A stretch of DNA of 20,956 nucleotides from JACOTK01 sp038256565 (GCA_038256565.1 JBBSKG010000041.1:1-20956); one strand, 5' to 3'. Shown: positions 14,259 to 20,956, numbered from the stretch's first letter. Translations and numbers: made by a program. The notes: generated by a model from the sequence alone, not told the origin.

Positions 14259-14292
14259 ACAATATTTGTCTATACAATATTTGTCTATACAA
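14259..14292. promoter_or_regulatory. Tandem palindromic operator between marR and yceI
   Basis: The unit ACAATATTTGTCTAT occurs twice head to tail (14259-14273, 14274-14288), followed by ACAA. It creates two TTGT-CTAT-ACAA palindromes (14266-14277, 14281-14292) and two ACAA-TAT-TTGT palindromes, about 1.5 helical turns apart. On the marR strand, TAGACA and TATTGT with a 17-base spacer could be -35 and -10 boxes within it. MarR proteins bind such AT-rich palindromes, so the regulator probably controls both divergent genes here. Confidence 0.6.
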
Positions 14293-14320
14293 GTATACCC
14301 ACGACCGTTAGGAGTCACAC

Positions 14321-14881
14321 ATGAGCGTACGCACGATTGAAGGTTCAGAGGTTCCAGTTGCTGGAACCTGGGCCATTGACCCATCTCATTCCACGACATC
14401 ATTCATTGTTCGCCACCTTGGGCTTGCCAAAGTTCGAGGTGGGTTCGGTGTTCTTTCGGGGACCATCGAGGTTGCTGAAAAGCCCGAGGATTCATCTGTA
14501 ACGGTTGAGATTGATGCAGCAAGCATTGACACGGGAGACCAGGGGCGAGATGACCACCTTCGTTCTCCTGATTTCCTAGATGTTGGCGAGCATCCAAATT
14601 TGACCTTTAGCTCGACGGGGGTCATTAAAGGAAAAGATGGCTGGAAAATAACGGGCGACCTTAACATTCATGGCATTACTAAAGGTGTCGAACTCGACGT
14701 GACTTTCGAAGGAAGCGCCACTGACCCGTGGGGCGGAACAAGAATTGGCATGTCTGCCATAACTGAGATCAATCGGGAAGACTTTGGTTTGACCTGGAAT
14801 CAGGCCCTTGAAACCGGTGGGTTCCTGGTGGGCAAACAGGTCAAGATCGAAATTGAGGTAGAAGCCGTACTTCAGCCTTGA
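14321..14881 (+). CDS. YceI-family lipid/isoprenoid-binding protein
   Basis: A 186-residue YceI-family beta-barrel (lipocalin-like) protein; relatives bind isoprenoid or fatty acyl chains and are often linked to stress. The family pattern is clear: AGTWAIDPSHSTTSFIVRHLGLAKVRGGF (14-42), GTIEVAEKPEDSSVTVEIDAASIDTGDQGRDDHLRSPDFLDVGEHPNLTFSST, GDLNIHGITKGVELDVTFEG and INREDFGLTWNQALETGGFLVGKQVKIEIEVEA. It has no signal peptide, unlike many proteobacterial members, so it is probably cytoplasmic. AGGAG six bases before the ATG is a strong ribosome binding site. The upstream palindromic repeats suggest MarR control. A hairpin follows the stop by a few bases. Confidence 0.93.
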   Translation: MSVRTIEGSEVPVAGTWAIDPSHSTTSFIVRHLGLAKVRGGFGVLSGTIEVAEKPEDSSVTVEIDAASIDTGDQGRDDHLRSPDFLDVGEHPNLTFSSTGVIKGKDGWKITGDLNIHGITKGVELDVTFEGSATDPWGGTRIGMSAITEINREDFGLTWNQALETGGFLVGKQVKIEIEVEAVLQP

Positions 14882-14887
14882 TGCCAC

Positions 14888-14920
14888 GGACTCAGCCGTC
14901 TGACCTAGGCGACTGAGTCC
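14888..14920 (+). terminator. Hairpin after the YceI gene (probable terminator)
   Basis: GGACTCAG (14888-14895) and CTGAGTCC (14913-14920) are perfect reverse complements. The 17-base loop can add five more pairs after one mismatch. It starts seven bases after the YceI stop. No T-run follows, as is frequent for actinobacterial terminators. A TATGAT at 14937-14942 could be the -10 box of the helD promoter. Confidence 0.55.
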
Positions 14921-14994
14921 GCCGCTGTCTGGCCGGTATGATTGACGGTTCCCTTCTTTTGGGCATGGAGTCCGAGAAGGGGAGGGAGTGCGTC

Positions 14995-17148
14995 ATGGCT
15001 AGACATCCTGATCTTGATGTCGAACAGGCTCTTATTGACCATGCATATGTGTGTCTAGAAGAGTCTCGGCGTCGCGCACGCAATTTGTTGCAGATGCGAT
15101 CGGTTGGTCCCGGTGGCACTCATCAGGCACGCCTTGAGAGTGATGTCTTTGAAGAAACGGTGCGATCGCGCCTCGCTCAACTCCAACTGGGTGATGTTGC
15201 TTTGGTCTTTGGCCGCATTGACCCAGACGAAGGCCATGAGTATTTCCATATCGGACGTCTCGCTGTGGCTGACGAACATCAAGAATCGGTGGTTGTTGAC
15301 TGGCGAGCGCCGGTGGCTGAGGCGTTTTATCGGGCAACGGGACGACACCCAATGGGTCTGTCACGTCGTCGTCATTTTGTCACTCATGGTCAGGAACTTC
15401 TCGATATTGAAGAAGAATCGTTCGGACCTGGCGGTACTGGTCTTGTGGGTGACGACGGTGAAACGCAACTGGTAGGGCGAGGTGCGTTAGTCACTTCGCT
15501 TGAACGAGCGCGCACTGGGTATATGGGCGACATCGTTGCGACTATTCAGGTTGAACAAGACGAGATCATTCGTGATGAGCTGGGCGGGGTACTCGTGGTG
15601 CAGGGTGGCCCCGGTACTGGCAAGACCGTGGTTGCGCTGCACCGGGCGGCTTACCTTTTGTACACCCACCGTTTTCCATTGGAAGACCAAGGGGTGCTGG
15701 TGGTGGGCCCCAATCATCTTTACGTTCGTTACATCGAACGGGTGTTGCCGTCGTTAGGCGAGGCGGGAGTTGAGATGGCGACGATTGTCGACCTCGTACC
15801 CGAACCGATTGATAGCAACCAAGAACCCGCTAGTCCACTAGCTGGTGGTGACCATGTTGATCATCGTGCTCGGGTCAAGGGCGATCTTCGCATGGTCAAG
15901 GTGTTGAGCAAAGCAGTGCGAGATCGTCAGCGCCCTTTGCGCCAAACCCTCGAAGTCGGCATTGACCTTCAGGTGTTGCGGTGCAGCGTTGAGGCCAGTC
16001 GCCGCATTGTGAAGTCTGCGCGTAGCCGTGCAAGGGGACATAACGCGGGGCGTAAGATGGTTGAACAGGGGCTTTGGGAAGAGTTGGCTCGAAGCGCTCG
16101 ACGAGAGATTGACCCTGCCGAGGTTCGTAGTCGTCTTCGTCGCCATGACGATGTTCGTGCGGCACTTGAAGCAATGTGGCCGGTGTTGACTCCAGCTGAT
16201 TTCCTTCGTGACCTTTTCGGATCAAAGGCACTAATCCACCTTGCTGGCGACCGGTTGTTATCTGATGACGAGCAACGAAACTTGTTCTCTCCCCGCGGAG
16301 TGTCTTCAGCAGATGTTCGCTGGACGAGAGCAGATGCTGCCATGCTCGACGAAGCCCGTTGGCTGCTTGGCCCTCTTCCCAAAAAAGCCAACAAGCGCAT
16401 TATTGGAGCAGATGATGAGAATCATGTTCCTCTGTTCGACCCCGAAGAGATTCGGACCTATGGCCACATAGTTGTAGATGAGGTGCAAGACCTCTCGCCT
16501 ATGGAATTGCGCATGTTGTCACGCAGGTCGCTTGGTGGTTCGATGACCGTCGTGGGCGACATGGCCCAAGCCACTGGACCTTGGGCTCCCGATGGTTGGC
16601 AAGATGTGTTGGCGTTGCTTCCGTCTCGCAAGTCGCCAAGGGTGCGTGAGCTAAGTGTTTGTTATCGAACGCCAGAGGCGATCATGGAATATGCAGCCAA
16701 AGTATTGGCAGTTGCGGCACCAGGGCTAAGCACGCCTCGCGCCGTTCGCCAAGGCGACCCCCCCCTAGTGGTACGTGCTCCCGAGGGCGAGCTAACTGCA
16801 GTGGTTGCGACAACATTGCGTGAAGAGCTGGCTCGTCTCGATGCTGGCGGTGGGGGCAATATTGCAGTAATTGTGACCGACTCTATGGTCGCCGAGATCG
16901 AGGAAGGTCTGGCCCAAGCCGGAATCTCTTATGGCGATGCCTCACGCTCGGGACTTGATTCAAGAGTGAGCGTGCTTGCCATGCGTTTGGCGAAGGGCCT
17001 CGAACTCGATGCAGTAGTAGTTGTAGAACCATCTCGCATCGTGGCCGAAGAACCCCAAGGCCTCCGCTCTCTCTACGTGGCCCTAACCCGCCCAACCCGG
17101 CACCTAACCGTCGTTCACTCAAAGCCCTTGCCTGACATGCTCATCTGA
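14995..17148 (+). CDS. helD: HelD-type RNA polymerase-recycling ATPase (UvrD/Rep-like superfamily 1)
   Basis: A 717-residue superfamily 1 ATPase of the HelD group, which pries stalled RNA polymerase off nucleic acid; some actinobacterial members (HelR) lower rifamycin sensitivity. The charged N-terminal helices (about 10-60) fit the arm that enters the secondary channel, followed by the HelD segment VDWRAPVAEAFYRA. Motifs in order: VEQDEIIRDELGGVLVVQGGPGTGKT (Walker A about 204-211), ALHRAAYLLYTHR, VVDEVQD (about 493, motif II), TVVGDMAQATGPWAPDGW (motif III), VCYRTPEAIMEYA (motif IV), LAKGLELDAVVVVEP (motif V) and LYVALTRPTRHLTVVHS (motif VI). I choose ATG 14995 because GGAGGGAG lies seven bases upstream; the frame is open to 14938. 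No rifamycin-associated element is evident to me, so a resistance role is unproven. Confidence 0.92.
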   Translation: MARHPDLDVEQALIDHAYVCLEESRRRARNLLQMRSVGPGGTHQARLESDVFEETVRSRLAQLQLGDVALVFGRIDPDEGHEYFHIGRLAVADEHQESVVVDWRAPVAEAFYRATGRHPMGLSRRRHFVTHGQELLDIEEESFGPGGTGLVGDDGETQLVGRGALVTSLERARTGYMGDIVATIQVEQDEIIRDELGGVLVVQGGPGTGKTVVALHRAAYLLYTHRFPLEDQGVLVVGPNHLYVRYIERVLPSLGEAGVEMATIVDLVPEPIDSNQEPASPLAGGDHVDHRARVKGDLRMVKVLSKAVRDRQRPLRQTLEVGIDLQVLRCSVEASRRIVKSARSRARGHNAGRKMVEQGLWEELARSARREIDPAEVRSRLRRHDDVRAALEAMWPVLTPADFLRDLFGSKALIHLAGDRLLSDDEQRNLFSPRGVSSADVRWTRADAAMLDEARWLLGPLPKKANKRIIGADDENHVPLFDPEEIRTYGHIVVDEVQDLSPMELRMLSRRSLGGSMTVVGDMAQATGPWAPDGWQDVLALLPSRKSPRVRELSVCYRTPEAIMEYAAKVLAVAAPGLSTPRAVRQGDPPLVVRAPEGELTAVVATTLREELARLDAGGGGNIAVIVTDSMVAEIEEGLAQAGISYGDASRSGLDSRVSVLAMRLAKGLELDAVVVVEPSRIVAEEPQGLRSLYVALTRPTRHLTVVHSKPLPDMLI

Positions 17149-17165
17149 CATCTGCTGAGGCGTAT

Positions 17166-17214
17166 CATCTGACTACGGATCAGAAGGTTAGGGGTTCGAA
17201 TCCCTCCGAGAGCG
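17166..17214 (+). tRNA. tRNA-Arg(ACG) 3' fragment, likely attachment-site remnant
   Basis: The 3' half of a tRNA is recognisable. Anticodon stem TCTGA/TCAGA (17168-17172, 17180-17184) encloses loop CTACGGA with anticodon ACG (17175-17177). Variable loop AGGTT, T arm AGGGG-TTCGAAT-CCCTC (17190-17206), acceptor strand CGAGAGC (17207-17213) and a discriminator base follow. The T stem has an A-C mismatch. Upstream, the helD 3' end and spacer contain neither a GCTCTCG partner nor a D arm, so the gene is not functional. Such 3' halves are typical att cores of tRNA-directed integrases. CATCTGAC at its start recurs at 17142-17149 over the helD stop. Confidence 0.75.
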
Positions 17215-17375
17215 CTGAAGAAGTCGCTGGTCATCGGGTTCGTGACCTGAGCTTCGGCTCGCTGTGGACCCCTCTTGGCAATCCGTTGGCAATCTCGACG
17301 GGTTGAGCACGGGAGGTGGTCCATGCGTGGACACTTGCAACACCGCGGGAGCGCTTGCGCAGAGTCGCGACAGGC
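17215..17375. other. Spacer after the tRNA fragment with a direct repeat
   Basis: No gene is evident between the tRNA fragment and the Fic stop. TTGGCAATC occurs twice, at 17275-17283 and 17286-17294, an 11-base period. Short direct repeats close to an att core can be integrase arm-binding sites, but two copies are weak evidence. Minus-strand frames here are shadows; one includes the well-known spurious peptide GGIRTPNLLIRSQ that arises from tRNA antisense. Confidence 0.4.
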
Positions 17376-18668
17376 TCACCTTTCGCTTCCGGCGGGCTTC
17401 GCTTGACGCGGTACCCGCCGGTTCGGTGCGGCTGTGGCGGTGTTGCCGGTCGGACTTGCGAGGGATCGTTCGAGGCCGGTGAACAGGTCGACGACGTCGG
17501 CTGCTTCGAAGACTCGGTAGCGCTGTCTGCCGATGTTGCGTTGGCGCAGGACGCCGGCTGCTTCGAGGCGGTTGACGGCTTCGCCGGTTCGCATCTCAGA
17601 TCGTCCGATCAGTCGTGCGGCGCTGTCGACGGTGATCACCGGAGCACCTGGCAGGAGGTCGAGGAGCAGCTCGACCGCCGAGTTGGCTCGGACGCGCCCG
17701 AGTTGTTCCCGCCATCGTGCATCGAGCGCCTCGATCTTGCCCGCGTAGAACTCGGCGTCCGCACACGATCGATGTGCGGCAGTGGCGAACGTACGCAACC
17801 AAGTGCCCGCGCCCGTCGATCGGTCGGGACTGTCCGGTGCCCCGAGGTGTCGATACGCAGTGAGGCCGGCGATGTAGTCGCTGGCCCAGGTGGCGAGCAC
17901 GAGGCTAATCGGTGGCACGAAGCGCGGGGCGAGGCCCCGGCGGCGGAGGATGACATGAATGAGCGCGCGCCCGGTGCGGCCGTTGCCGTCGGCGAACGGG
18001 TGGATCGTCTCGAATTGCGCGTGGGCAATCGCTGCTTGCACGAGGGCGGGATGATCGTCGCCGTTGACGTACGCCAGCAGATCGTCGAGCAACGCGTCGA
18101 GGGTGTCAGGTGGCGGGGGGACGAACGCTGCGGAGCACGGGTTGTAGCTGCTGCCGCCGATCCAGTTCTGCATCCTGCGGACCACGCCCCCGATCCCGGG
18201 CGTCACTGACCGCTCCATCAAGGTTCGGTGGATCCCGAGGAGGTCGGCGAGAGTGATGGTGTCGGTCGAGGAGCCGAGCTCCACTGCGGCCTCCATCGCG
18301 GCGACGTTGGCGAGCACCTCGACCGCTATCTGGTCGGCGGCGTTGCCGCCCTGGGCGATTACGACCTCGGCATCGAGCAACCGGCGCGGCCCCGCCTCCA
18401 GTCCTTCGATCTTCGACGATGCGACCGACTCGGAGCGGAGTAAGAACCGCGCCAGCCCTTCGAGGCTGACATGCGATGTTCCGGTTGCGTTCAGCCGGCG
18501 AATCGCTGCTTCCGCGTCGCCGAGGTCAGCGGCGAGATCGGCCGGAAGGGCGAGGTCCCACCCGGCGAGTGGGTCGGTGAGGTAGGCGTCGTAGTCGCAG
18601 CCCTGTCGGTCGCGGCGACTTATCCCCTCGAACGAGGAGGTCCAGCGGTTTCTGACTAGCATTGCCAC
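17376..18668 (-). CDS. Fic-family protein with N-terminal inhibitory motif and C-terminal winged helix
   Basis: Fic enzymes usually transfer AMP from ATP to a hydroxyl of a target protein. The 430 residues contain the active-site motif HPFADGNGRTGR (223-234, catalytic His223). The N-terminal inhibitory helix SSKIEG (84-89, Glu88) would block ATP binding until released, so this is the group with the inhibitory motif ahead of Fic. Preceding segments are IHRTLMER and the flap-like VPPPPDTL. A C-terminal winged-helix-like region (about 335-400: VDSAARLIGRSEMRTGEAVNRLEAAGVL) probably binds DNA or a partner. The start is GTG 18668 or ATG 18662. It stands alone and its frame is G+C-rich, with direct repeats upstream. 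The target is unknown. Confidence 0.93.
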   Translation of the reverse strand: MAMLVRNRWTSSFEGISRRDRQGCDYDAYLTDPLAGWDLALPADLAADLGDAEAAIRRLNATGTSHVSLEGLARFLLRSESVASSKIEGLEAGPRRLLDAEVVIAQGGNAADQIAVEVLANVAAMEAAVELGSSTDTITLADLLGIHRTLMERSVTPGIGGVVRRMQNWIGGSSYNPCSAAFVPPPPDTLDALLDDLLAYVNGDDHPALVQAAIAHAQFETIHPFADGNGRTGRALIHVILRRRGLAPRFVPPISLVLATWASDYIAGLTAYRHLGAPDSPDRSTGAGTWLRTFATAAHRSCADAEFYAGKIEALDARWREQLGRVRANSAVELLLDLLPGAPVITVDSAARLIGRSEMRTGEAVNRLEAAGVLRQRNIGRQRYRVFEAADVVDLFTGLERSLASPTGNTATAAPNRRVPRQAKPAGSER

Positions 18669-18716
18669 AACCGTTACCTCCCACGTCTCTAACTAACGCT
18701 TGCACTCTAACCGTTA
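18669..18716. promoter_or_regulatory. Direct repeats upstream of the Fic gene
   Basis: AACCGTTA occurs at 18669-18676 and 18709-18716 (40 bases apart), and CTCTAAC at 18687-18693 and 18705-18711 (18 apart), just before the Fic start on its promoter side. The patch is more A+T-rich than its surroundings. It may be an operator, possibly for the protein's own winged-helix domain (inference). Confidence 0.35.
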
Positions 18717-18917
18717 GACACACGCGTGGGAATGCAACGCTTCTTTCACTGCACCGGGCGGCCCAAGCCAAGCCCAGATCGAGGCTGCTGTCGAGGGTGT
18801 GACGATCGTGCGGCCGGATTGGCGGCCGCCGTATCGAATCAGATCGGTGGAGCCCGACAGCACCCGGTGCAAGGGCGAGCGTAGAAGCGCTGCGACGAGA
18901 GCGTTGCCGATCGACAT
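18714..18917 (-). pseudogene. Truncated deazaflavin (F420)-dependent nitroreductase-like gene
   Basis: From ATG 18917 the first 43 residues or so, including NALVAALLRSPLHRVLSGST and LIRYGGRQSGRTIVTP, resemble the N-terminus of the small split-barrel deazaflavin-dependent nitroreductase family. Those proteins typically read LLRSPLHRLLSGS...YTGRRSGRTYTTP. After TIVTPSTA the likeness stops, and the frame ends at residue 67 with an unrelated tail (normal family length is about 120-150). The rest of the gene is not found nearby. I read it as a deletion remnant upstream of and parallel to the Fic gene. The assignment rests on recalled family consensus. Confidence 0.55.
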
Positions 18918-19238
18918 GCAGCAACCATCCGTCGTCCGACCGACCTGGGGCTAGGGGCGAAGATCCCCTGTGAGCCAGCCCGATGGCCCCTGTCGACCGA
19001 TGGTGCTCGGATGCCAGATCGTCCTCGTGTCCGTAGCCCTGCTTCCCACGCCGACGCGGCTCACTCCCTCCACGGGATGGTGCGGTCGAGTTGACGGCGG
19101 TGCGCGCGCAATGCGTGATCAACTTCGTCGCGCGTCTGCGAGTGGCGTCGAGACCCTGCGACCCCGAGCTGCACCGAGTGCGCTTGCGATGGCGCTGGCC
19201 TCTCGTCGCCCCAAACACCTCCTGGTAGGTTCGGGGAG
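18918..19238. other. Gene-poor stretch with a possible coding relic
   Basis: No intact gene is convincing. A long minus-strand frame crossing it (18526-19281) is Arg/Ser-rich and antisense-like. At about 19061-19150 on the minus strand a short end of frame, RDEVDHALRAHRRQLDRTI then a stop at 19061, has natural composition. It may be the tail of a decayed gene. Nothing else is seen. Confidence 0.3.
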
Positions 19239-20003
19239 ATGGACCGCACCTTCGAACTGATCTGCGAGGTTGAGCCAGCAACGCGACCCGACCTCATAAA
19301 GGTCCGGCACCAAGTGGGCGTGCTCGCCCCCGTCGCCACACGGTTCCTCATCCCCGACAACCACATCGGCAGGGCCACGGTCTCGTCCATCGCCGTCGCC
19401 CACGAAGTCGACCTCATGGGCGGTCGAGCCATCGCCTGCATAAACGCACGAGACCGCAACGTCCTCGGCTTCCGACGGGACCTGCTCACCGCGTCGGCCT
19501 ACGGGGTCAGCGAGATGCTGTTCGTCTATGGCGACCGGCCCGAAACCGGCCGCCGCTCTGACGACCTCACCGTCCGCAAAATGATCGACCTCGCCCGCGA
19601 GTTCTCCGCCGAACAAGGTTGGCCCCTTCGCATCGGGGTCTCATGCGGACTCGACGACGTGCAACCGTGGAAGCACGAAGCCGACGCCTGGTACGTGCAG
19701 GTCTCCTACTCGGCCGACACCCTCGCCACCTGGCGACAGAGCATCCAGTTCGACGGCGCCGTCTACGCGGGCGTCATGGTCATCCCTTCGGCCCGCATGG
19801 CCCGCAAGCTGTCCGCCGACGTGCCCCAACTCGCCGTCCCCCCACACCTCGTGGAGATGGTCGACCATGACCCCAGCGCCGGTGTGGAGTTCGCCGCTGA
19901 CCTCATCGACTCCATCCGCACAACCAATCAATTCGACGGTGTCCACCTCGTACCGGTGGCCCGCTACCGCGAGATCGCCTCGGCCCTACTCGATCGCCGC
20001 TGA
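19239..20003 (+). CDS. Methylenetetrahydrofolate reductase-like protein
   Basis: A 254-residue protein of the MetF-like TIM-barrel family; MetF reduces 5,10-methylene- to 5-methyl-tetrahydrofolate with FADH2. Recognisable parts are FLIPDNHIGRATVSSIAVAHEV (about 36-57), GRAIACINARDRNVLGFRRDLLTASAYGVSEMLFVYGDRP (about 62-101, the usual LTARDRN...GD region), FDGAVYAGVMVIPSARMARKL and VPPHLVEMV near the C-terminus. It is shorter than standard MetF (about 290-300), and the first strand is divergent, so cofactor or substrate may differ. AGG about nine bases before the ATG is a modest ribosome binding site. It stands alone in the G+C-rich right part and an IS256-type relic follows directly on the opposite strand. 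Confidence 0.8.
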   Translation: MDRTFELICEVEPATRPDLIKVRHQVGVLAPVATRFLIPDNHIGRATVSSIAVAHEVDLMGGRAIACINARDRNVLGFRRDLLTASAYGVSEMLFVYGDRPETGRRSDDLTVRKMIDLAREFSAEQGWPLRIGVSCGLDDVQPWKHEADAWYVQVSYSADTLATWRQSIQFDGAVYAGVMVIPSARMARKLSADVPQLAVPPHLVEMVDHDPSAGVEFAADLIDSIRTTNQFDGVHLVPVARYREIASALLDRR

Positions 20004-20004
20004 C

Positions 20005-20119
20005 CGCGCTTGAGGTCGCGGAGCAGGTCGGCCCAGCTGTCGGTCGACTCGCGGTGGCCGTCGGTGATGGCGACCAGCTCCTTTGTGCCGTCGACCCGCA
20101 CACCCACGATCACCACGAC
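20005..20119 (-). mobile_element. IS256-family (Mutator-type) transposase relic
   Basis: A minus-strand frame of about 38 codons after a TAA (20122-20120) reads VVVIVGVRVDGTKELVAITD, then GHRESTDSWADLLRDLKR. This is the internal IS256 transposase segment usually written IGVRADGTKELVALxDGYRES...WADLLRDLKRRG. Both the N-terminal and C-terminal parts are missing; the match ends at the methylenetetrahydrofolate reductase-like stop. It is an inactive remnant. Confidence 0.75.
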
Positions 20120-20232
20120 TTAGATGTCACCAGATCGTGCAGCAGACCCTCGCGCTCTTCCTGGCCGGGCGGCCGGAAGCTCGACGCCTGAGACTGTCCG
20201 GTTTCCGGTGCAACTCGTGCTGGCGGTTGTCA
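20120..20232. other. Spacer between the transposase relic and DUF2254 gene
   Basis: No gene is visible. It could contain the end of the former insertion sequence (GAGACTGTCCGGTTTCCGG near 20190 looks like an insertion-sequence terminus), but I could not find a matching partner copy. Confidence 0.25.
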
Positions 20233-20956
20233 TCAGGTGGCGAAGCGCTTCTGGAAGGCCTGTTCGACGTCGCGGACGTCAGCTGGGAGGTTGTCCGCGG
20301 CAGCGCACCCGGCGACCACGAGCTCGGCCTGGTGGCGGAGTGACTCGGCCCGGCCCGTTCCCCTGCCGTCGATGGTCTCGGTGAGCAGTTCGAGGGATTC
20401 GAGGAGGTAGATGCACACCGCTGGCATGGCCGCGGCGGTCTGGCGGACCTCGTCGAAGGCGAGACGGATCAGGTCGTCGTGGGTGGGTTGGTGGACCAAG
20501 ACGATTCGACCGCTGTCGCCGTTCGACCTGACGGGCGATGGTGGGTCGCGTCGGAGCAGCTCGGCGAGCACTGCGGCGGAGTGGAAGATCGCGTCCTGGG
20601 CGGTGGTGGGGTCGTTGATACCGGGCGACAGGGCCTTCAGTGCGACGTCGGCGAGCTGGCGTAGCCCGAAGGAGACGTCTTGTTGCATGGTTCGCGTGTC
20701 GCCCGTCCTGATCGCGGCGAGGACCGCACGCTCGAAGGCATCGGCATCGGCATCGGCATCGTCGGGCGCGGTCGAGAGGTCGCCGATGGGTGTTCCCTCG
20801 ATGGCGTAGCGGCCAGGGTAGGTCTCGACCCACATCGTCTGTCCGGTCGGGATGCAACCGATGAGCTTGTCGAGATCGATCTGTTGCACCCAGCCGCTGC
20901 GGTCGAAGCGAACGACGTGGGCCGGATCAGACGGGCGCTGCGGCAGGGACGGCGGG
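20233..20956 (-). CDS. DUF2254-family membrane protein, C-terminal part, cut by window edge
   Basis: The frame is open from the right edge to a stop at 20233, about 240 residues. Proline-rich residues at the edge lead into HVVRFDRSGWVQQIDLDKLI, then WVETYPGRYAIEGTPI and the hallmark DVSFGLRQLADVALKALSPGINDPTTAQDAIFH. This is the soluble C-terminal domain of DUF2254 proteins, whose N-terminal membrane helices would lie outside the window. An internal GTG at 20889 is not the true start, since the family pattern continues upstream of it. An Asp/Ala repeat (DDADADADAF) comes from a GCATCG repeat near 20738-20762. Function is unknown for the family; a role in ion or membrane homeostasis would be guesswork. 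Confidence 0.85.
   Translation of the reverse strand, partial: PPSLPQRPSDPAHVVRFDRSGWVQQIDLDKLIGCIPTGQTMWVETYPGRYAIEGTPIGDLSTAPDDADADADAFERAVLAAIRTGDTRTMQQDVSFGLRQLADVALKALSPGINDPTTAQDAIFHSAAVLAELLRRDPPSPVRSNGDSGRIVLVHQPTHDDLIRLAFDEVRQTAAAMPAVCIYLLESLELLTETIDGRGTGRAESLRHQAELVVAGCAAADNLPADVRDVEQAFQKRFAT

Noticed and set aside
14995..17148. helD as a UvrD/PcrA DNA repair helicase or rifamycin-resistance determinant
   Set aside because: The helicase motifs are shared with UvrD, but the N-terminal part and the VDWRAPVAEAFY segment are HelD-like. Rifamycin resistance needs features or data that I cannot see.
17141..17214. A complete tRNA-Arg gene ending at 17214
   Set aside because: The 25 bases before the anticodon stem contain no D arm and no 5' acceptor strand able to pair with CGAGAGC; they belong to the helD end and spacer.
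17115..17324. Minus-strand frame containing GGIRTPNLLIRSQ
   Set aside because: This peptide is a known artefact of translating tRNA genes on the antisense strand. I used it only as support for the tRNA-Arg fragment.
17316..18209. Plus-strand frame of 297 codons opposite the Fic gene
   Set aside because: Antisense to a gene with clear Fic motifs, and its composition is atypical.
18526..19281. Minus-strand frame of 251 codons
   Set aside because: Arg/Ser-rich, overlaps the start of the Fic gene in another frame and crosses relic sequence; no motif.
1..20956. CRISPR array, complete prophage or named defence island
   Set aside because: No regularly spaced repeats, Cas, structural phage or restriction genes were seen. 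The only toxin-antitoxin-like items are VapBC and the Fic protein.

Overview
The window reads as actinobacterial chromosome, most likely from the Acidimicrobiia or a relative (inference). The grounds are a coproporphyrin-type haem gene set, a class E sortase, a HelD RNA polymerase-recycling ATPase, frequent GTG/TTG starts and moderate-to-high G+C. No rRNA gene, complete tRNA gene, CRISPR array or integrase is visible.

Left part (1-1992): the N-terminal half of a multi-pass membrane protein runs off the left edge. Divergent from it is a lipoprotein lytic transglycosylase, followed by methionine sulfoxide reductase B. Positions about 2020-2890 hold a more G+C-rich patch: a VapBC-type toxin-antitoxin pair and a truncated third gene that overlaps the toxin stop.

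Core part (2893-13480, all minus strand) reads, in transcription order: hemE, hemH (coproporphyrin ferrochelatase), hemY (coproporphyrinogen oxidase), class E sortase, an Lnt-like apolipoprotein N-acyltransferase, GT4 glycosyltransferase, methyltransferase, a helical-toroid protein, citrate synthase and a GNAT acetyltransferase. Most junctions are overlaps or gaps of a few bases, so this looks like one long operon or a few coupled ones. The sortase-to-toroid block looks like a cell-envelope modification set. The longest break (109 bases, before citrate synthase) contains a 19-bp inverted repeat that covers the citrate synthase start codon and a possible 30-residue leader ORF. The hemH-hemY junction carries a chain of three ATGA overlaps.

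Regulatory part (13477-14881): a MarR-family gene and a YceI-family gene diverge from a 15-bp tandem, palindrome-rich operator. The MarR frame stays open through a convergent small gene and ends in a GTGA overlap with hemE.

Right part (14995-20956): helD, then the 3' half of a tRNA-Arg(ACG) gene that looks like an attachment-site remnant, then a G+C-rich accessory-looking stretch. That stretch holds a Fic protein, a truncated deazaflavin-oxidoreductase-like gene, a methylenetetrahydrofolate reductase-like gene, an IS256-type transposase relic and a DUF2254 membrane protein that runs off the right edge.

I did not find a clearly new defence or mobile system. The most unusual signals are the citrate synthase leader hairpin, the ATGA relay, an Lnt-like protein with serine in place of the catalytic cysteine, and the tRNA remnant.
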